DNA of 64,000 nt, from NCBI GenBank assembly GCA_947561395.2, contig OX387184.1:39422766-39486765 (forward strand), given 5' to 3'. Of this stretch, positions 11,566-23,913 are shown piece by piece; position 1 is the stretch's first letter, and the number at the start of each line of letters is the position of its first letter. The notes below the pieces were generated by a model, which saw nothing but the letters and a program-made list of their open reading frames with translations, was not told where the DNA came from and did not search any database. The DNA comes from Buxus sempervirens. Lineage: Eukaryota > Streptophyta > Magnoliopsida > Buxales > Buxaceae. The translations under genes and the position numbers were made by a program.

Positions 11566-13934
11566 TGTAAAACCCCGAATTTTCCTTAAATTATAAATTA
11601 AATTAGTAAATAATATTACCCAGAGTTATGATTGATAGAAACATTTTAATATTGTAGGGGGTGATCAACTTAGCGGAGATCCAGAATTAGACGCAGATCT
11701 GACCGTCCGATCGTGAGATATCGAGGTATGTATTCTGATTGGGCAAGGTGTATAGAAGAGTTGCATGGGAGATGCATAGGATCAGGGGGTATAAATATGT
11801 ATAAAGAATTAACCTAATTCTTATACATGTATTGTCGCGCGTATTGAAGAGCCGCAAGCGACGACTGTTCGAGCGACCAAGGGAAGAAGAAGGAGAAGAA
11901 GAAGGAAGGGCTGGGCGTGCGTTCATCGTCCAGAGGATTTCTCTGTGCAGGAGTTTCGCCATTGTGCAGAATAGAGAAGGAGGAATCAGCGTATAGAGGT
12001 AGGTGACACCGTTTTGGTTTTAAATTCGGATTTATCTCTGTTTAATCGCAAACGCATGTTTCTATGATATGTAAAGTTGTATTTAGTTAGCTAAGCATGT
12101 TATAAATACATTAGAATGAGTTTAGACGAGAAAAATCGTGATTTAGAACTGTTTCTGCTCGATTTGGTGAGACCGCCGACCTCGACTGTGCGAGGCGCTC
12201 ATCGGCGATCTTAGGCGCTGGTTAAAGATTTGAGGACGCCGTGGACTGCAGGACGACGGACCGTGGGCGCTCGAATTTGCACTACCGCCGACTGATGACC
12301 GCCGGGAGCGATCCTGAGCGATCCCAGGCGCTCTCAGCAGAATTTCCAATTTTTCATAATTTCGAACCTAATTCAATTCTAAACTATTTTTAGACAATTT
12401 TAATGATTAATTAAGGTACTTTAAGACCAAAATAAACTACCTAAATCCCTGTTTTACAGAAAAACAAATTAGGGAGATATTTAGGACATTAGTTGCCAAG
12501 TTTTGAAGGAAAATGAGAAATGTGATTTGGAAAAGCCTAACTACCATTTGATTATCTAAACACTTCTAAATGATATTATAAATCATAAGACATTATAAAG
12601 AGAATTCAAAATCCGAATGACTGAATAATGAAGCAAATGCACAGATATAACCATTATATGCCGCTAGGCACCAACCCTTATAGAATTATGATACTTTAGG
12701 GAATTTTGGAGTCTAGTGGGCATAGCTGGTTATGGATCCATAGTTGTAGCTAGATAGCTGAGGGATATGTCATTTGGGTTGAGTTACTCCTATATGCGAC
12801 GCGCTTCCTTTGCAAGTTAGTTTGTCTGGGAAGGTCCTATGTCTGGAGGGACACCCCGGTGAGCCGCTGGTGATTCCCTGTACATGTGGATAAGCGACCA
12901 TCTCCATGTATTGATTCTGGTGCTGCATGCTGGTGGTACATGCCAACTCTGATGGGTACGTGTGCAATAAGTCGGTGACTACGGCTCTTGTCTAAGCTGC
13001 GCTGCATGGGGCTCGAGTATCATTAGTAGCATCGCTCCTAAGTCGCACGGTGGTATAGCAATTGGTTGAGAATCATCTCAAAAGGTTTATCTATCTTTGT
13101 GAGTCCTACAATGACACTGAAAACACAACACTTGATATGATTATTATTATTATTGTGCACGTGCGGGATGCATGTGATTGGGATATTGGTTGGATGTGAC
13201 TGTTTAGTACATCCTGGCAATGTATGGATTATGCTACTGATTTGGCTATTGAGTTCTTATATTAAAACTTGCTGAAAATTATATATAGAACTGTTTATCA
13301 AACTGTTTTGTGTTCATGAATGGTATAAATGATTATGCGAGCCTGATTTATCGATGTTGCTTAATCGTGCATGAAATGTTACTTTGATTATATTAACTGT
13401 TTAGTCATGCATGTGTTACCTACTGAGATATTCGTATCTCACCCTACTTCTATTCCATTTTTTTTCAGCTGATACGCGAGAGGGGGATCTCTTAGACTTC
13501 CAGGGAGAGATAGCCGAGTATTCGCCGGAGGATTATTATTATCCAGATCTTGTCTGAGGTGGATTGATGTTATAGACTTAGCATTTTTAATTGGTTTATT
13601 ATCATTTATTTGGATTTGATGTATGAGAGAGACAAGAGAGAATTAGTAACCAGTTCATTCTACCAGACTTTGATACTATTGATTGATGGTCAAGCTTTAT
13701 GCTTAGTTGAGGATTTTGATCTACACTTCCGCACATACTGGTTTCCGCAACTCTGATAGAATAATAAATTGATTGGATTTTGCTTTCTTTGGTCTGGTAT
13801 GTTATTGATGTTGTAATTGATATGGGCCAGTAACACCTCGGATTTGGTTGTTGAACTAAATTTGGGTTGTTACAGTAGCGAACCGGGTTCGGGTCGGGTG
13901 TCGGTTTGAACTGACCCGGGTTCGGGGCGTTACA
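11566..13934 (+). repeat. 3' LTR of the Tekay element
   Basis: 2,369 bp, the same length as the 5' LTR and about 99.4% identical by eye. It carries all the same internal landmarks: TATA box, donor-like GT at 11,999, GC islet, hairpin, Py-tract CAG and short open frame. The frame's stop codon is TGA here and TAA in the 5' LTR, so a stop is kept at the same place. Confidence 0.96.
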
Positions 13935-14963
13935 CCTAATATGTTTAAGGATGCTTTGAATTTTTGTAAAACTTGTGAACCATGTCAAAAGTTAGGGGGG
14001 ATAACTAGGAGAAACATGATGCCTTTGCAACCTGTTTTAATCCTCGAAATCTTTGATTGTTGGGGGCTTGATTTCATGGGACCTTTCCCTTCATCTTTTG
14101 GGTATTTGTATATCTTGGTAGCTATAGACTATGTTTCTAAGTGGGTTGCGGCCATTCCATGTAAAAATAATGATCACCAAGTGGTGATTAGGTTTCTAAA
14201 AGATAACATCTTGGCTAGGTTTGGCATGCCTAAGGCTGTCATTAGTGACAATGGAACTCACTTTTGTAACAAGCCTTTTGCTTCCCTCTTGAAGAAGCAT
14301 GGAATCCATCATAAAGTGTTTACACCATACCACCCCCAAACAAGTGGGCAAGCTGAGTTAGCTAATAGGGAAATCAAGCAAATCCTTGATAAAACAGTTA
14401 ACCCAAGCATAATGGATTGGTCTTTGCGTTTGATAGATGCTTTGTGGGCATATACAACAGCTTATATGACCATTTTAGGAATGTCCCCCTATAGGCTAGT
14501 GTATGGCAAAGCATGCCACTTACTTGTGGAACTTGAGCACAAAGCCTATTGGGCCATAAAAAGGGTTAATTTTGACCTTGACAAGGCTGGTTCCTTGAGG
14601 AAGCTCCAAATTTCAGAATTAGATGAGTTGCGAAGGGATGCTTATGAGAATTCTAAGTTAACCAAGGAACACATTAAAATTTTGCATGATAGGCACATTC
14701 AGAGGAAGTCATTTGAACCTAACCAACAAGTTTTGTTTTATAATTCTAGGCTTCATTTGTTTCCTGGTAAGTTGAGGTCTAGATGGAGTGGTCCTTATGT
14801 TGTGAAAATAGTTTTTCCCCATGGTGCTGTGGAAATCCTCAATCGTCAAAATGGGAATGTTTTTAAGGTGAATGGCCAAAGACTTAAACTTTTCTTGGCT
14901 AATTTCTCCATTGAGGACACCACCATCCATTTGCAAGACCCCACTTACCCAAGTCTTGTTTAG
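13935..14963 (+). mobile_element. Athila integrase segment of pol (fossil)
   Basis: Athila pol resumes right after the Tekay target duplication. The open frame from 13,941 carries the cysteine half of the zinc finger ([13 protein letters not shown]) and the Athila-typical [17 protein letters not shown]. The catalytic-core blocks [15 protein letters not shown] and [20 protein letters not shown] follow, then [20 protein letters not shown] and a C-terminal SH3-like region ([14 protein letters not shown]). Integrase joins the DNA copy to the host chromosome. It ends at 14,963 with no downstream coding frame of note. Part of a broken old element. Confidence 0.93.
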
Positions 14964-17900
14964 ATTAGTCCTAGATAGTTTTTTTTCTTTCTTTTTGTTT
15001 TGCTTATTTACTTTTGTTTTTATTTCTTGTTTGTAGTTAAATTTTCCTTTAGTTTAACTTCTTAGTTTTTAGTTTATTTTCTTTACCAAGTTCAGCTTAT
15101 TTTAGGTAATTTTTTTTATTGTTTTTAATTTGTGCTTAAAGTAGTGCTTTAACTTGCTTGAAAATTGTTTTTCATCAATGTGAACTATGATTTGTTCCTT
15201 TCATGATCATCTCTGGTAGCACAGGTGCTGCCAAGTTTATGAGAAAGTGAGGTGATGGAAGAATTTTGGAAATTTTCTTAGAAAAGAGTTTTTATTTTGT
15301 TGGAAGGTCTACAGTGGGGTTGGAATGGGATTTGATGAAGAGGCCAGCACCATGGCAGCCTAAGTGACAGGTCTGAATTCATCTGAAAAAAAATTGGGAG
15401 AGAAAGTCTTGGCAAGAAAGTTTGAATCTGGGTAGATGAGTTTTGAGTGTTTGGAGCACCTGAGAAGTGGAAATGCAAAATAGAGCAGTTTGGCACAATG
15501 AGGTCCTGAACTTAGGTGTTCAAGACAAAGAACAGGTGCAAGCAGCTTCTCAAGGTTTGTTTGATATATATAGGCGATTAGTTGATGATACTAATTGGTT
15601 GGAAAGTTTTCAAGATTGTTCATTTCAGATTGCTGTCAAGATCTCCAAGACTTGATAGAGAATCAAAGCACATTGATCTAATGGGAATTGTTATTTGCTT
15701 GTGGGATAGGATCATTTGAACACTAAAGATTCAGAATATCTCACCATGATGGTGATCATGAATGAAATTTAATGTCTCAAAGCATGATTGAGGCAATTAG
15801 GTGAAGGAACTCACAGGTCATGAAGCAATGGCAATAGCCCAAGGGAGACTACCATGAATGTGGAGAGCAATATCAGCCTCAAAGGATTTAGAGCATGGAT
15901 TTGTTGGAACCCAAGGAACAAAGGTCCTAAAACTCAGGTGACTAGGATAATTAGAGCTAAAGTCATGATCAGGTCTCTATCACAGAATCAGTGCCAGGTG
16001 AAGGTTTCTATTCAGATCAGGGAGTATGAAGAGCAATAAGAGGGGGTTAAATCCTTAGTGATTGTAGAGATCAAGGAGATTCTACTCTTCAAAATAAGAA
16101 GCCAAGAGTGCTGGACAGCAGATGGCACTAGCTCAGGAAATGCACAAACGGGATTGGCATTGAGGAAATACACCTGAATTTCCCATTCTTATTAAAAGCA
16201 GTGTTAGACAGGTTTGAACCTCTATTCAAGTTGGGGAAGGTAGGCCATTTGAATCCAATACCTAAATCCACTGTCCTCATTTGAGTGAATTTAAGCTCAC
16301 ATCTGAATGTCCACACTCACTGTCCATTGTTCCTACCAGATGCAAATCCAATGCATTCAAAGTCACCAAATCAATTGGTAAGTCTCCTAATCAATTCAGG
16401 GGTTTTTTTTGGTTGAGTAACCCAATGCTACAGGTCAAAACACTCCAAAACAGGGGAGCCACCCCCATATAGCACTTCAAGTTGCATGAGTTTGCTACTA
16501 GGGGAATTTCACAGCAAAGAAATGGCCTGTTATGTGCAATCAAGTTACTGTCAACATTCTTAGACCTGAGACAATGAAAAATCCGGATAGTTTTTTAACT
16601 TAGATTGAGGAAAAATTTTGACAAAACAAGTATGGTTCAAGTTGCATAGGGCATGGGGAGAGCCTATCAGGTCCTTCACAAGTCTTAGATCTATCTAATG
16701 AACCTAGACAACAGTGAGCGCAATATTGGACCAGGTTGCTGTCAATACTCCAAGCAGTGGTGGAAAGTACTCTCATGCCCCGAAATACCCCAAGCAGGGA
16801 CATATCAGGTTCAGAGATATTGGGTTTGTTTTACAAGCCATTTAAAAGCTTGGGCATATGAAAGTGAAGTTCACAAGCCATTTAGGAGAGCATTGTTAGA
16901 TGTTATGAGCAGAAGCAAGAGAGAAATCAGGTGTAAACTTCTGGTGAAGAAATAGTTTTGCTACAATTCACTTTGGTTGCTGGTATATGCTAGAAGGAAG
17001 TGTAAAAATAGTTGAAAGGATCTTCTCAAGGATGGTGCACTTGTTGAACATGAAATTCAGAGATGTTATGAGTTTAGAGATTGCATTTACAAGTGGCTAG
17101 ACCAAAAAAGGAAGACTTGAAGCTGCTGAATACAGCAACTGTCAAATCTGATTACACAAGCAGAACCATATTGGATTTGGTATTTTTGTATTCAAACTCC
17201 AACCAATGGAACCTTAGGCCAGCTCAGTGATATTTTGAACTCCAATATGGTCAACTCAATGCTCAAATCAGTTCAATGTACAAGCAAAAAACCACCCTCT
17301 TGATCACCCCCATCTAGGAGATCCAAAAAGCCCCTTGTAGTTTAGATTTTTACCCTAACAATAGGGTCAAACCTGATTCAATCTGTGAGGATTTGAAATT
17401 CATGCCATATACCTTTGGAAAGCCCTATCAGTCTAGTTTCTAACACATCAAACAATGTGTGAAATGGAGTCTTCTAGAGGAACTTATAGCTATTTTACTA
17501 AAGGAGGTTTATGAGCAACTGCAATAATAAAAACAGCCTTTTATCATTTGCAACTTGGGGACCTCAAATCAGGATTGGCTCCAATAAAATCAGTGGAACA
17601 AGGAGAGTTTCAAGGCCTTAAAAATTGATGAGATGAGGGAGGATTCGTTCCTTAAAAAAACCATGGGAAGCTAAGAAACCAAGTTTTGTTATGGAATGTT
17701 TACTGAATCAGTTGGGGTGACAGTAATGCATAGATTTGATCATAGTTGGGCAGTGATTCCCTCACACCACAGGGAGAAGACATCAGATTTGAAAAGCTCA
17801 ATGTGCGGGGCAACTTGTGATCTAGAAAAGCAGTAAAAAGTTGAGGGAATTAGCTTTGTTTTGGGTGTATTATGTATCTCACCATGCTGTCAAGAGTAAG

Positions 17901-19539
17901 AACAGCAAAAAATGGCTTGCATCATTCTTTGGTTTGACTTTACCATGGATCATCCTCAGAATCTGCACAATCTCATCCCACTCCATACTTTTCAGGTGAT
18001 GTTAGCTAAACACCACTTTGTCCTTTCCCCCAAATTGTTTCAGGTCTTATAGGCATTTCATTTTTTCCAATCCTTTTGCTTTCTCTCCACCTTGTTTTTG
18101 TTTTGCACTTGCTCTAACCTATGTCTTGCAGTTCTAGTTGCTTGTCATAGTGGGTTTAAGCCCCATATGGTTTGCTCAAGAATTTTTAGATGTTACCTTG
18201 CTTGCTTGCCCATGCACTTCTCAAGGCAAAGTTTGAATTTTTTTTTCATCCAAATCATGCAAGTTTCAGCCAAGAAAGGTAATAATTTCACTCAGGTATT
18301 GCTTATTTTTATTCTTTACCTTCCAAACATTGAGGACAATGTTTATTTTAAGTTGGGGGTGGGGGATTTAAATTTTTGCATGCTACTTCGCTACTTTGAG
18401 TAAATTTTCATAGATTTCTCTGTTTTTGAGCTTTGTAGTTGAAGTTCTTGGTTTATTCTTCATAGTTGTCAGGTTATCGTTCAATTTCAATAATTCACTC
18501 AATTGCATTGCTTGATCTTAGTTGGTTGGGGGGGGGGGGGGGGTATTAGGAGCAGCTCATGGTATCAATCCTTATGCCTTGTTTACATTCCCTCAAGTGT
18601 GCATAGTATTCAAGTTAGTCCCATGCTTAAGATTATTTATCTAGGTTTCAGCTTGTTTTTCATTCTAAAGTTGTCAATTTCCTTTACTGAAACCTAGAAC
18701 AGTGAGTTTCATGGTCCACATTAATTTTGAATGGTTGGAGTGTAATTCTCATGGGGCTATAATGATGTTCTTGACCATTCAAACTTGGGTAATGCAATGT
18801 ATTGTTGTTGTCACTGAATTTCATGCACAACAGTGAGTGTTTAGCTGATTTTTAAGCCTCAATTAGTGTTTTTCACCAATCAACCCCCAAGAGCTATATT
18901 GAACCATATATTCAAGGCCCAAAAAAAAAAAAAGGAATCAAAAAGAAATATATAAAAAAAAGAGTAGAAAAATTCTGCTAGAAAAAAAAGAAAGAAAGCA
19001 AAAGTGAAAAAAGTGGCTTGAGATCAAGTGAAAAAGAAGAGCGACAATGTGACCTCTTTGTAAAGTGCATTGGAAAAGGCTACCTATTACTGGGGCTTGA
19101 AAGAAAAAAGGAGAAACAACGAATAAGGCATGTGCCAATCAATAAAAGGCCTTTCGTAGTGTAATAGTGTGAAAGCCACCATTGCAATGGTTTTAACTTA
19201 GAGTAAAAACCAACTTGGTTTGCTTGGAGGGTTGCTAGGTTGAATAACACTTTGAGAGGTCTTAGAAGTCACTAAATACAAATTGTCCACACACTTACAC
19301 CCAGTGAAAACAATTTCAGAACCTTACACTTGGTTGAATTGTTAAGAACTCAAGAAGCTCCATGTGGCCTACAAGCTAAACCATTTAGTTTCAATGCCCA
19401 AGTCACTTATCTTGTTCTATTTTTCAGTAGAAGAATCTGATTTTAGAGTTTTGAGGCATGCTTAAACTTAGATAATTACTTCTTTTGCTAGGGACTACCA
19501 AATAGCAAGTTGTGGGGGGGGGGGGGGGGGGGTGTTGGG
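14964..19539 (+). mobile_element. Athila 3' internal region without clear coding
   Basis: About 4.6 kb between the integrase and the 3' LTR. Athila elements often hold an envelope-like frame here. I see only short unrecognised frames, so either it decayed or was never present. Two G-rich runs stand out: 18,529-18,543 and, just before the LTR, about 19,514-19,539, the latter being the likely polypurine tract. The stretch TTGAGGACAATGTTTATTTT at about 18,330, followed by a G-rich run, resembles a motif often seen in the 3' region of Athila/Tat elements (from memory, not checked). Confidence 0.75.
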
Positions 19540-21184
19540 TGTGATGAAGTGCTGAAAATGCATAATTAAACACTTTAAATGATGTGAAAAATAAGTAAAA
19601 ATATCTTAAATGTGCTTAATTATGCATAGGGTTGTAAGTGAAAGCTTAAGTATTGAATTGGAATAATTTTGGGATTAATGGGTTAGATGAGCATGGTATT
19701 GATAGAAAATAAAATCAGATGGCATAAGTTTCATGTGGCATTCTACATTGCCATCACAATGAATCAATTTAAAATGGAATTTACCTTTATACCCTTTACT
19801 AACAACGTTGTGGTTTGTTTGTTACAGGCGTAAATGAGGAAAACAAAAGAAACCAACATTCATTGGTTTGGTGGTTGATGTGGCTAATGGTTTTGGAGTT
19901 CGTTGGGAATGGATGAATGGAGAGTGAGGGAGCTGGAAGGAGAAGCTTGGAGGAAGATAAAGAGATAGGGATGGAGCTAGAGAGGGGAAAAAAAAGGAAA
20001 GGAAGAGGAGATTTTCATTTTTGTGGATGTTGCTGTATTTTTCGGATATACTTTGTTTTTATTCCACTTTCAGTCGACTTGTGTGATTTCTGCGTTGGAT
20101 GATCCGTATGAATTCTCTTCTTCAAAACTTGGGATTGGAGATTTGTGAGGATAATCCAAGCTTAGAGAGCAGAAGCTTGGTTTGATTTTACATTTTTAGC
20201 AATTAGTTTTTACATTTTACTTTGTAATTTTCTTCTCGGCAGATTGCGTGAACCTTATATTTGCTGATTTCTGTTAGGCATTATTGGGATTGGTTTAAGG
20301 ATTAAGTATTGATTAAAGAATTGTTCCAGAATTTCTCTGCAATTTCTTCCTCTTAACTATTTCCTTTTATGCAATCTGTGATGGCCAAATGGGTCATGCC
20401 CAGCACCATGCGTGAGTGAGTGCGTTCCTAAGCTCAGGTGGAGCTCTGAAGTGGATTGTAATCTCTCTTATTGATCTTATAATAGGTTGTATTTGATTAT
20501 CCTTATGAACTTCAAGGCATCTGTTAACAGATTTGCAGAGACTCTTCAAATTAATTCTTGATCCATTGTTGATAGTTAGCACTGTGGATACTTGAATTAT
20601 AAATTGGGTTTCTCTATTTGAGAGCATAACAGATCTGTTTTGAGGTTCATTAGGTAGCTTAGTTGATTTGAGTTTGGTTCTACATTTGTTAAATCATTCG
20701 AATACCAACCTCATGACTGAGTTGGTATCTGAATTTGAGAAAAAGAGAAGTACAATCCATGAATGAGTAATACCTGCAGCTTAGGTGTTTGGTTATTTTT
20801 TTCTAAGAAAATTTACGTTCAGATTCGATTAATTTTGCAATTAACTGTTGTTATCGTTTAATTTTGTCGAGTGTTTCTGTTAAAAATTCCTTTCATGTTA
20901 TTACAAGTGGTTTGATTTGAGCAACTTTATCATCTGCCTTTTGTTCTAGATAAATTCATTTGATGTGTGTAGGACATTAGTTTAGTTAATTTGAGTAGTA
21001 TAGTTAGATTGTTTAGGTTCAGATTTATTCATTTCTCCTGTTTAATTTAGTCTTTTTAGCATTTTTAATTTCTGATTTACTTCTAACAACTGTTGTCCCT
21101 GTGGAAATCGACCTTGGGGCTCACCCAAGTATTTCAACTTGACACTCCTGCAGTTGGGAGTAGCACATTTGCGAACACATCACA
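19540..21184 (+). repeat. Athila 3' LTR
   Basis: About 1,645 bp. It starts TGTGATG after the G-rich tract and ends CATCACA, a perfect 7-bp inverted terminal pair. The start TGATGAAGTGCTGAAAATGC is a familiar Athila LTR beginning. The 5' LTR lies outside the window, so neither age nor target duplication can be read. The sequence after 21,184 belongs to a different (Tat-type) LTR, which suggests Athila inserted into that LTR. Confidence 0.88.
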
Positions 21185-22253
21185 TGCCTAATTAGGGTGT
21201 AGCCGAAATATAATTTCGGTTACACCAGTGAAACCCTGATTTCGGATTTTAATTCTTCTGATTTAAAAAGCCCAAAAAACCCTATTGGCTTTGCTCAATT
21301 TAAATGAATATGGATTTAAATAATTAAGTCACTTTAATTAATTAACCAATATTTAACCTAATCAAAGGGCCATACCCCATGAGGCCCAATAAGAGCCTAA
21401 TTTGAGACATACTAGGTTAGAATAGATGGTTTGGCCAGAGACTTAGGGCATGGGCCTATCAGGCCCTATCTCTTCTAAAGGGAGCCCATTCAGATATTTG
21501 GGAGAGAAAAGGGATCCAAGTCACTCACTCACTAAGTCTTGGGCTTTCAAACCTAAGCCTAGGAACTGGGCCCCAAGCCCATTCCTAGCCCATCTAGAAC
21601 TCAAGTAAAGTCAAGATAATAAACCGAAAGGAACCCTTGTGGGGTCCACCCAAATAGGACCATAGACTATCCAGGCCCACCAAATAAACATGAAACCCTA
21701 ATCTTAATTCCTTTTGAAACTTTAACTTTAATAAAATTAATCAAACTATACCAAAACCATAAAGGGCTTTCTAAGGTTAGTTTAAAGCTCACCAAAGGGA
21801 CATGTGGGCTATATCCAGTCCACTTGGGATTCCGTGGGCCTTCCAATGGGGTCTGCTGAAGCAGACCAAGATCATTAAATAAACAAAGATAAAAATAAAT
21901 AAAGGGGACCTACACCACTCAGGTGGTCCCCGCACAAAGACTTAAAATAAAGAATGCATATTGCATTAGGGTTGGGTGAAAATGAACCAAAGTTGACTCT
22001 AGCAAATTTAACTAGGATGACCCATGGGACCCGTCACTCGACGAGGTGGATCGGGGTGTCTACAGACTTTCCCGGACCGCAACCGAGAACTTTGCTAGAA
22101 TCTCAAGCCGCAGACTACTAATAGATAAACACTGGGCACCCAAGTGTCTGCCTGCACTACATCAGGCAGGGGCGACTCCTCATTCCCAATTTCCCGAAAG
22201 GAGGCACGCACTTACGTGCACCTTGTAGTGTGGCTCATGGATCGACGCACACA
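21185..22253 (+). mobile_element. 3' part of a Tat-type LTR
   Basis: Non-coding sequence matching in order the U5 half of the Tat-type solo LTRs at 27,568-30,582 and 42,629-46,189. Shared landmarks are the hairpin at 21,904-21,931 (GGGGAC ... GTCCCC with inner CACC/GGTG) and a GGGTGTCTACAGACTTTCCC-like segment. A second hairpin is at 22,148-22,169 (CTGCCTG / CAGGCAG), then GGCGACTCC and an end like GACGCACACA. A near-perfect 31-bp palindrome lies at 21,196-21,226. The LTR start is missing because Athila sits on its left side. The exact right end is uncertain by a few bases. Confidence 0.7.
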
Positions 22254-22967
22254 CAACCCACTTTCAGGAATATGAGCAGTGGATGGCCCGGGAATTTGGC
22301 CATGACGACCCCTGCCTCTTCAGACCGTCACACCCAGTGACATTCCAGCTGCACCCCCTGACACATACCGAGATAGGGTGGCCGAGCTGCAAGAGTCCCA
22401 CTCTCATATTAATTCAGCTTATGTGGAATCGGAGCGGAAGAGTAGACAGGCTAATGTATCCCTCCAACAGGAAATAAACATAGTGCGCAAGCGTGCGGAT
22501 GAGGACCGACGTTTGCAGAACAAGCTTTTGCGTGCCTTAAGGAGGCAAGATGTGTCCTCCCATTATGATGATGACCAACCTAGCTAGGTTTTGGTTTTGT
22601 TGTATTTAATTCTGATTTTTATGTATTGTTGGCCTCAGCAAGCCCTTTTTGATTTTGTGATTTGAGCATGTAATTTCCTTTGATTAATCAGATGCTTTGC
22701 TTTTTGAACAAAACAAGAACATAATAATGAATTAATTCACAGAAACTTGTAATTCTTAATTGCCATCTGGTCCCCGACAGACCTCCTCTTTTCGATGGTT
22801 GCAGTTTATGGTCACTTCAACCCTGATGTTCTCCTTCAAATTAGTCACCTTTAAAAATAATCAAACCCAGCAAGTGTTTTAGAAACAAAAGCACCCAAGA
22901 CCTTGAGCTCAGGTCACACCTATTTGTATCTTTTTGTAAGATCATTCGGTCCAGTAGGATCTAACGA
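22254..22967 (+). mobile_element. Internal remnant of a Tat-type element
   Basis: Follows the LTR end. Between about 22,270 and 22,587 there are coding scraps: a piece around QWMAREFGHDDPC and a charged, coiled-coil-like piece around VSLQQEINIVRKRADEDRR ending at 22,587. These resemble non-enzymatic proteins of Tat/Ogre-type elements, but I cannot place them with certainty. The rest up to the tandem array is non-coding. The element is broken and most of gag-pol is absent. Confidence 0.5.
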
Positions 22968-23485
22968 TCCAAAATGGTGGCGCTGAAGCAGCCAATGTGT
23001 GAGTCGGAGACAGGTTGAGCTACACCTGGGTGCTGCTTTTTAGCTCACCCCTTGTGGAGACCTGATGCAGTCCAAAATGGTGGCGCCGAGGTAGCCGATG
23101 TGTGAATTAGAGACAGACCGAAGTACGCCCAGGTATTGCTTTTTAGCTTACCCCCTGTGGTGACCCTTTGTGGTCCAAAATGGTGGCGCTGACGAAGTCG
23201 ATGCTTGAATCTGAGACAGGCCGAGGTACGCCTGGGCATTGCGTTTTAGCTTACCCCTTGCAGAGATCCTTTGTGGTCCAAAAATGGTGGAGCCGAGGCA
23301 GCCGATGTGTGAATCGAAGACAGGTCGAGGTACGCTCGGGTATTTGATTTTTCGCTCACCCCTGTGGAGACTCGACACGGTCCAAAATGGTGGTGTCGAA
23401 GCAACCAATGTGTGAATCGGAGGCAGGATGAGGTAAGCTCGGGTGCTGCTTTTGAGCTCACCCTCTGCAGAGACTTGATGAGGTC
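22968..23485 (+). repeat. 103-bp tandem array, five copies
   Basis: TCCAAAATGGTGG recurs at 22,968, 23,071, 23,174, 23,277 and 23,381, a period of 103-104 bp, and a sixth partial unit begins at about 23,483. Units also share a GATGTGTGAAT-like block and a GCTCACCCC-like block. Unit-to-unit identity is roughly 80-90% by eye. Tandem arrays like this are common in the 3' untranslated region of Tat/Ogre-type elements. Confidence 0.9.
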
Positions 23486-23519
23486 CAACCTCGTGATACT
23501 GAGATCAACCAAACTTCCT

Positions 23520-23913
23520 CGTAATGCAGTTTCTCTTCCCTTGTCGCCTTAAGTGGCTAAAACAGATTCATAATTTGGGTTCTCTCTCCTCCCCGCCTTT
23601 GGGTGACTAAAACAGATCACTTAATTCGGGTTCTCTCCCCTTATAGCTTTCGGGTGACTAAAAAAGATCAGTAATTTGGGTTCTCTCTCCTTGTTGCCTT
23701 TGGGATCAGTTAATTCGGGTTCTCTCTCCTTGTTTCCTTCAGGTGACTAAAACAGATCAGTAATTCGGGTTCTCTCTCCTTGTTGCCTTCAGGTTATACA
23801 AACAGATTCGTAATTCGAGTTCTCTTTCCTTGTTGCCTACCGGTGGCTAAAATAGATTCGTAATTCGGGTTCTCTCTCCCTATTGCCTTCGGGTGGCTAA
23901 AACAGATTCGTAA
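23520..23913 (+). repeat. ~45-bp degenerate tandem array (left part)
   Basis: About eight imperfect units built on GGTTCTCTCTCCTTGTTGCC followed by GGTGACTAAAACAGAT. The array stops at the LTR that starts at 23,914 and resumes at 26,441, so the LTR landed inside it. Confidence 0.85.

Larger units (their letters stand above)
4399..13934 (+). mobile_element. Tekay/Del-type Ty3 chromovirus element, nearly complete
   Basis: A 9,536-bp element flanked by the exact 5-bp duplication CCTAA (4,394-4,398 and 13,935-13,939). Both LTRs are 2,369 bp and differ at roughly a dozen sites (about 0.5-0.6%). That suggests insertion a few hundred thousand years ago, or longer if substitution is slow as in trees. 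Parts in order: 5' LTR, initiator-Met-tRNA-type primer site, gag, pol (protease, RT, RNase H, integrase, chromodomain-like tail), polypurine tract, 3' LTR. I count about four breaks, so it looks unable to act alone, although the pol frame is long and open. It sits inside Athila integrase. Confidence 0.96.
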
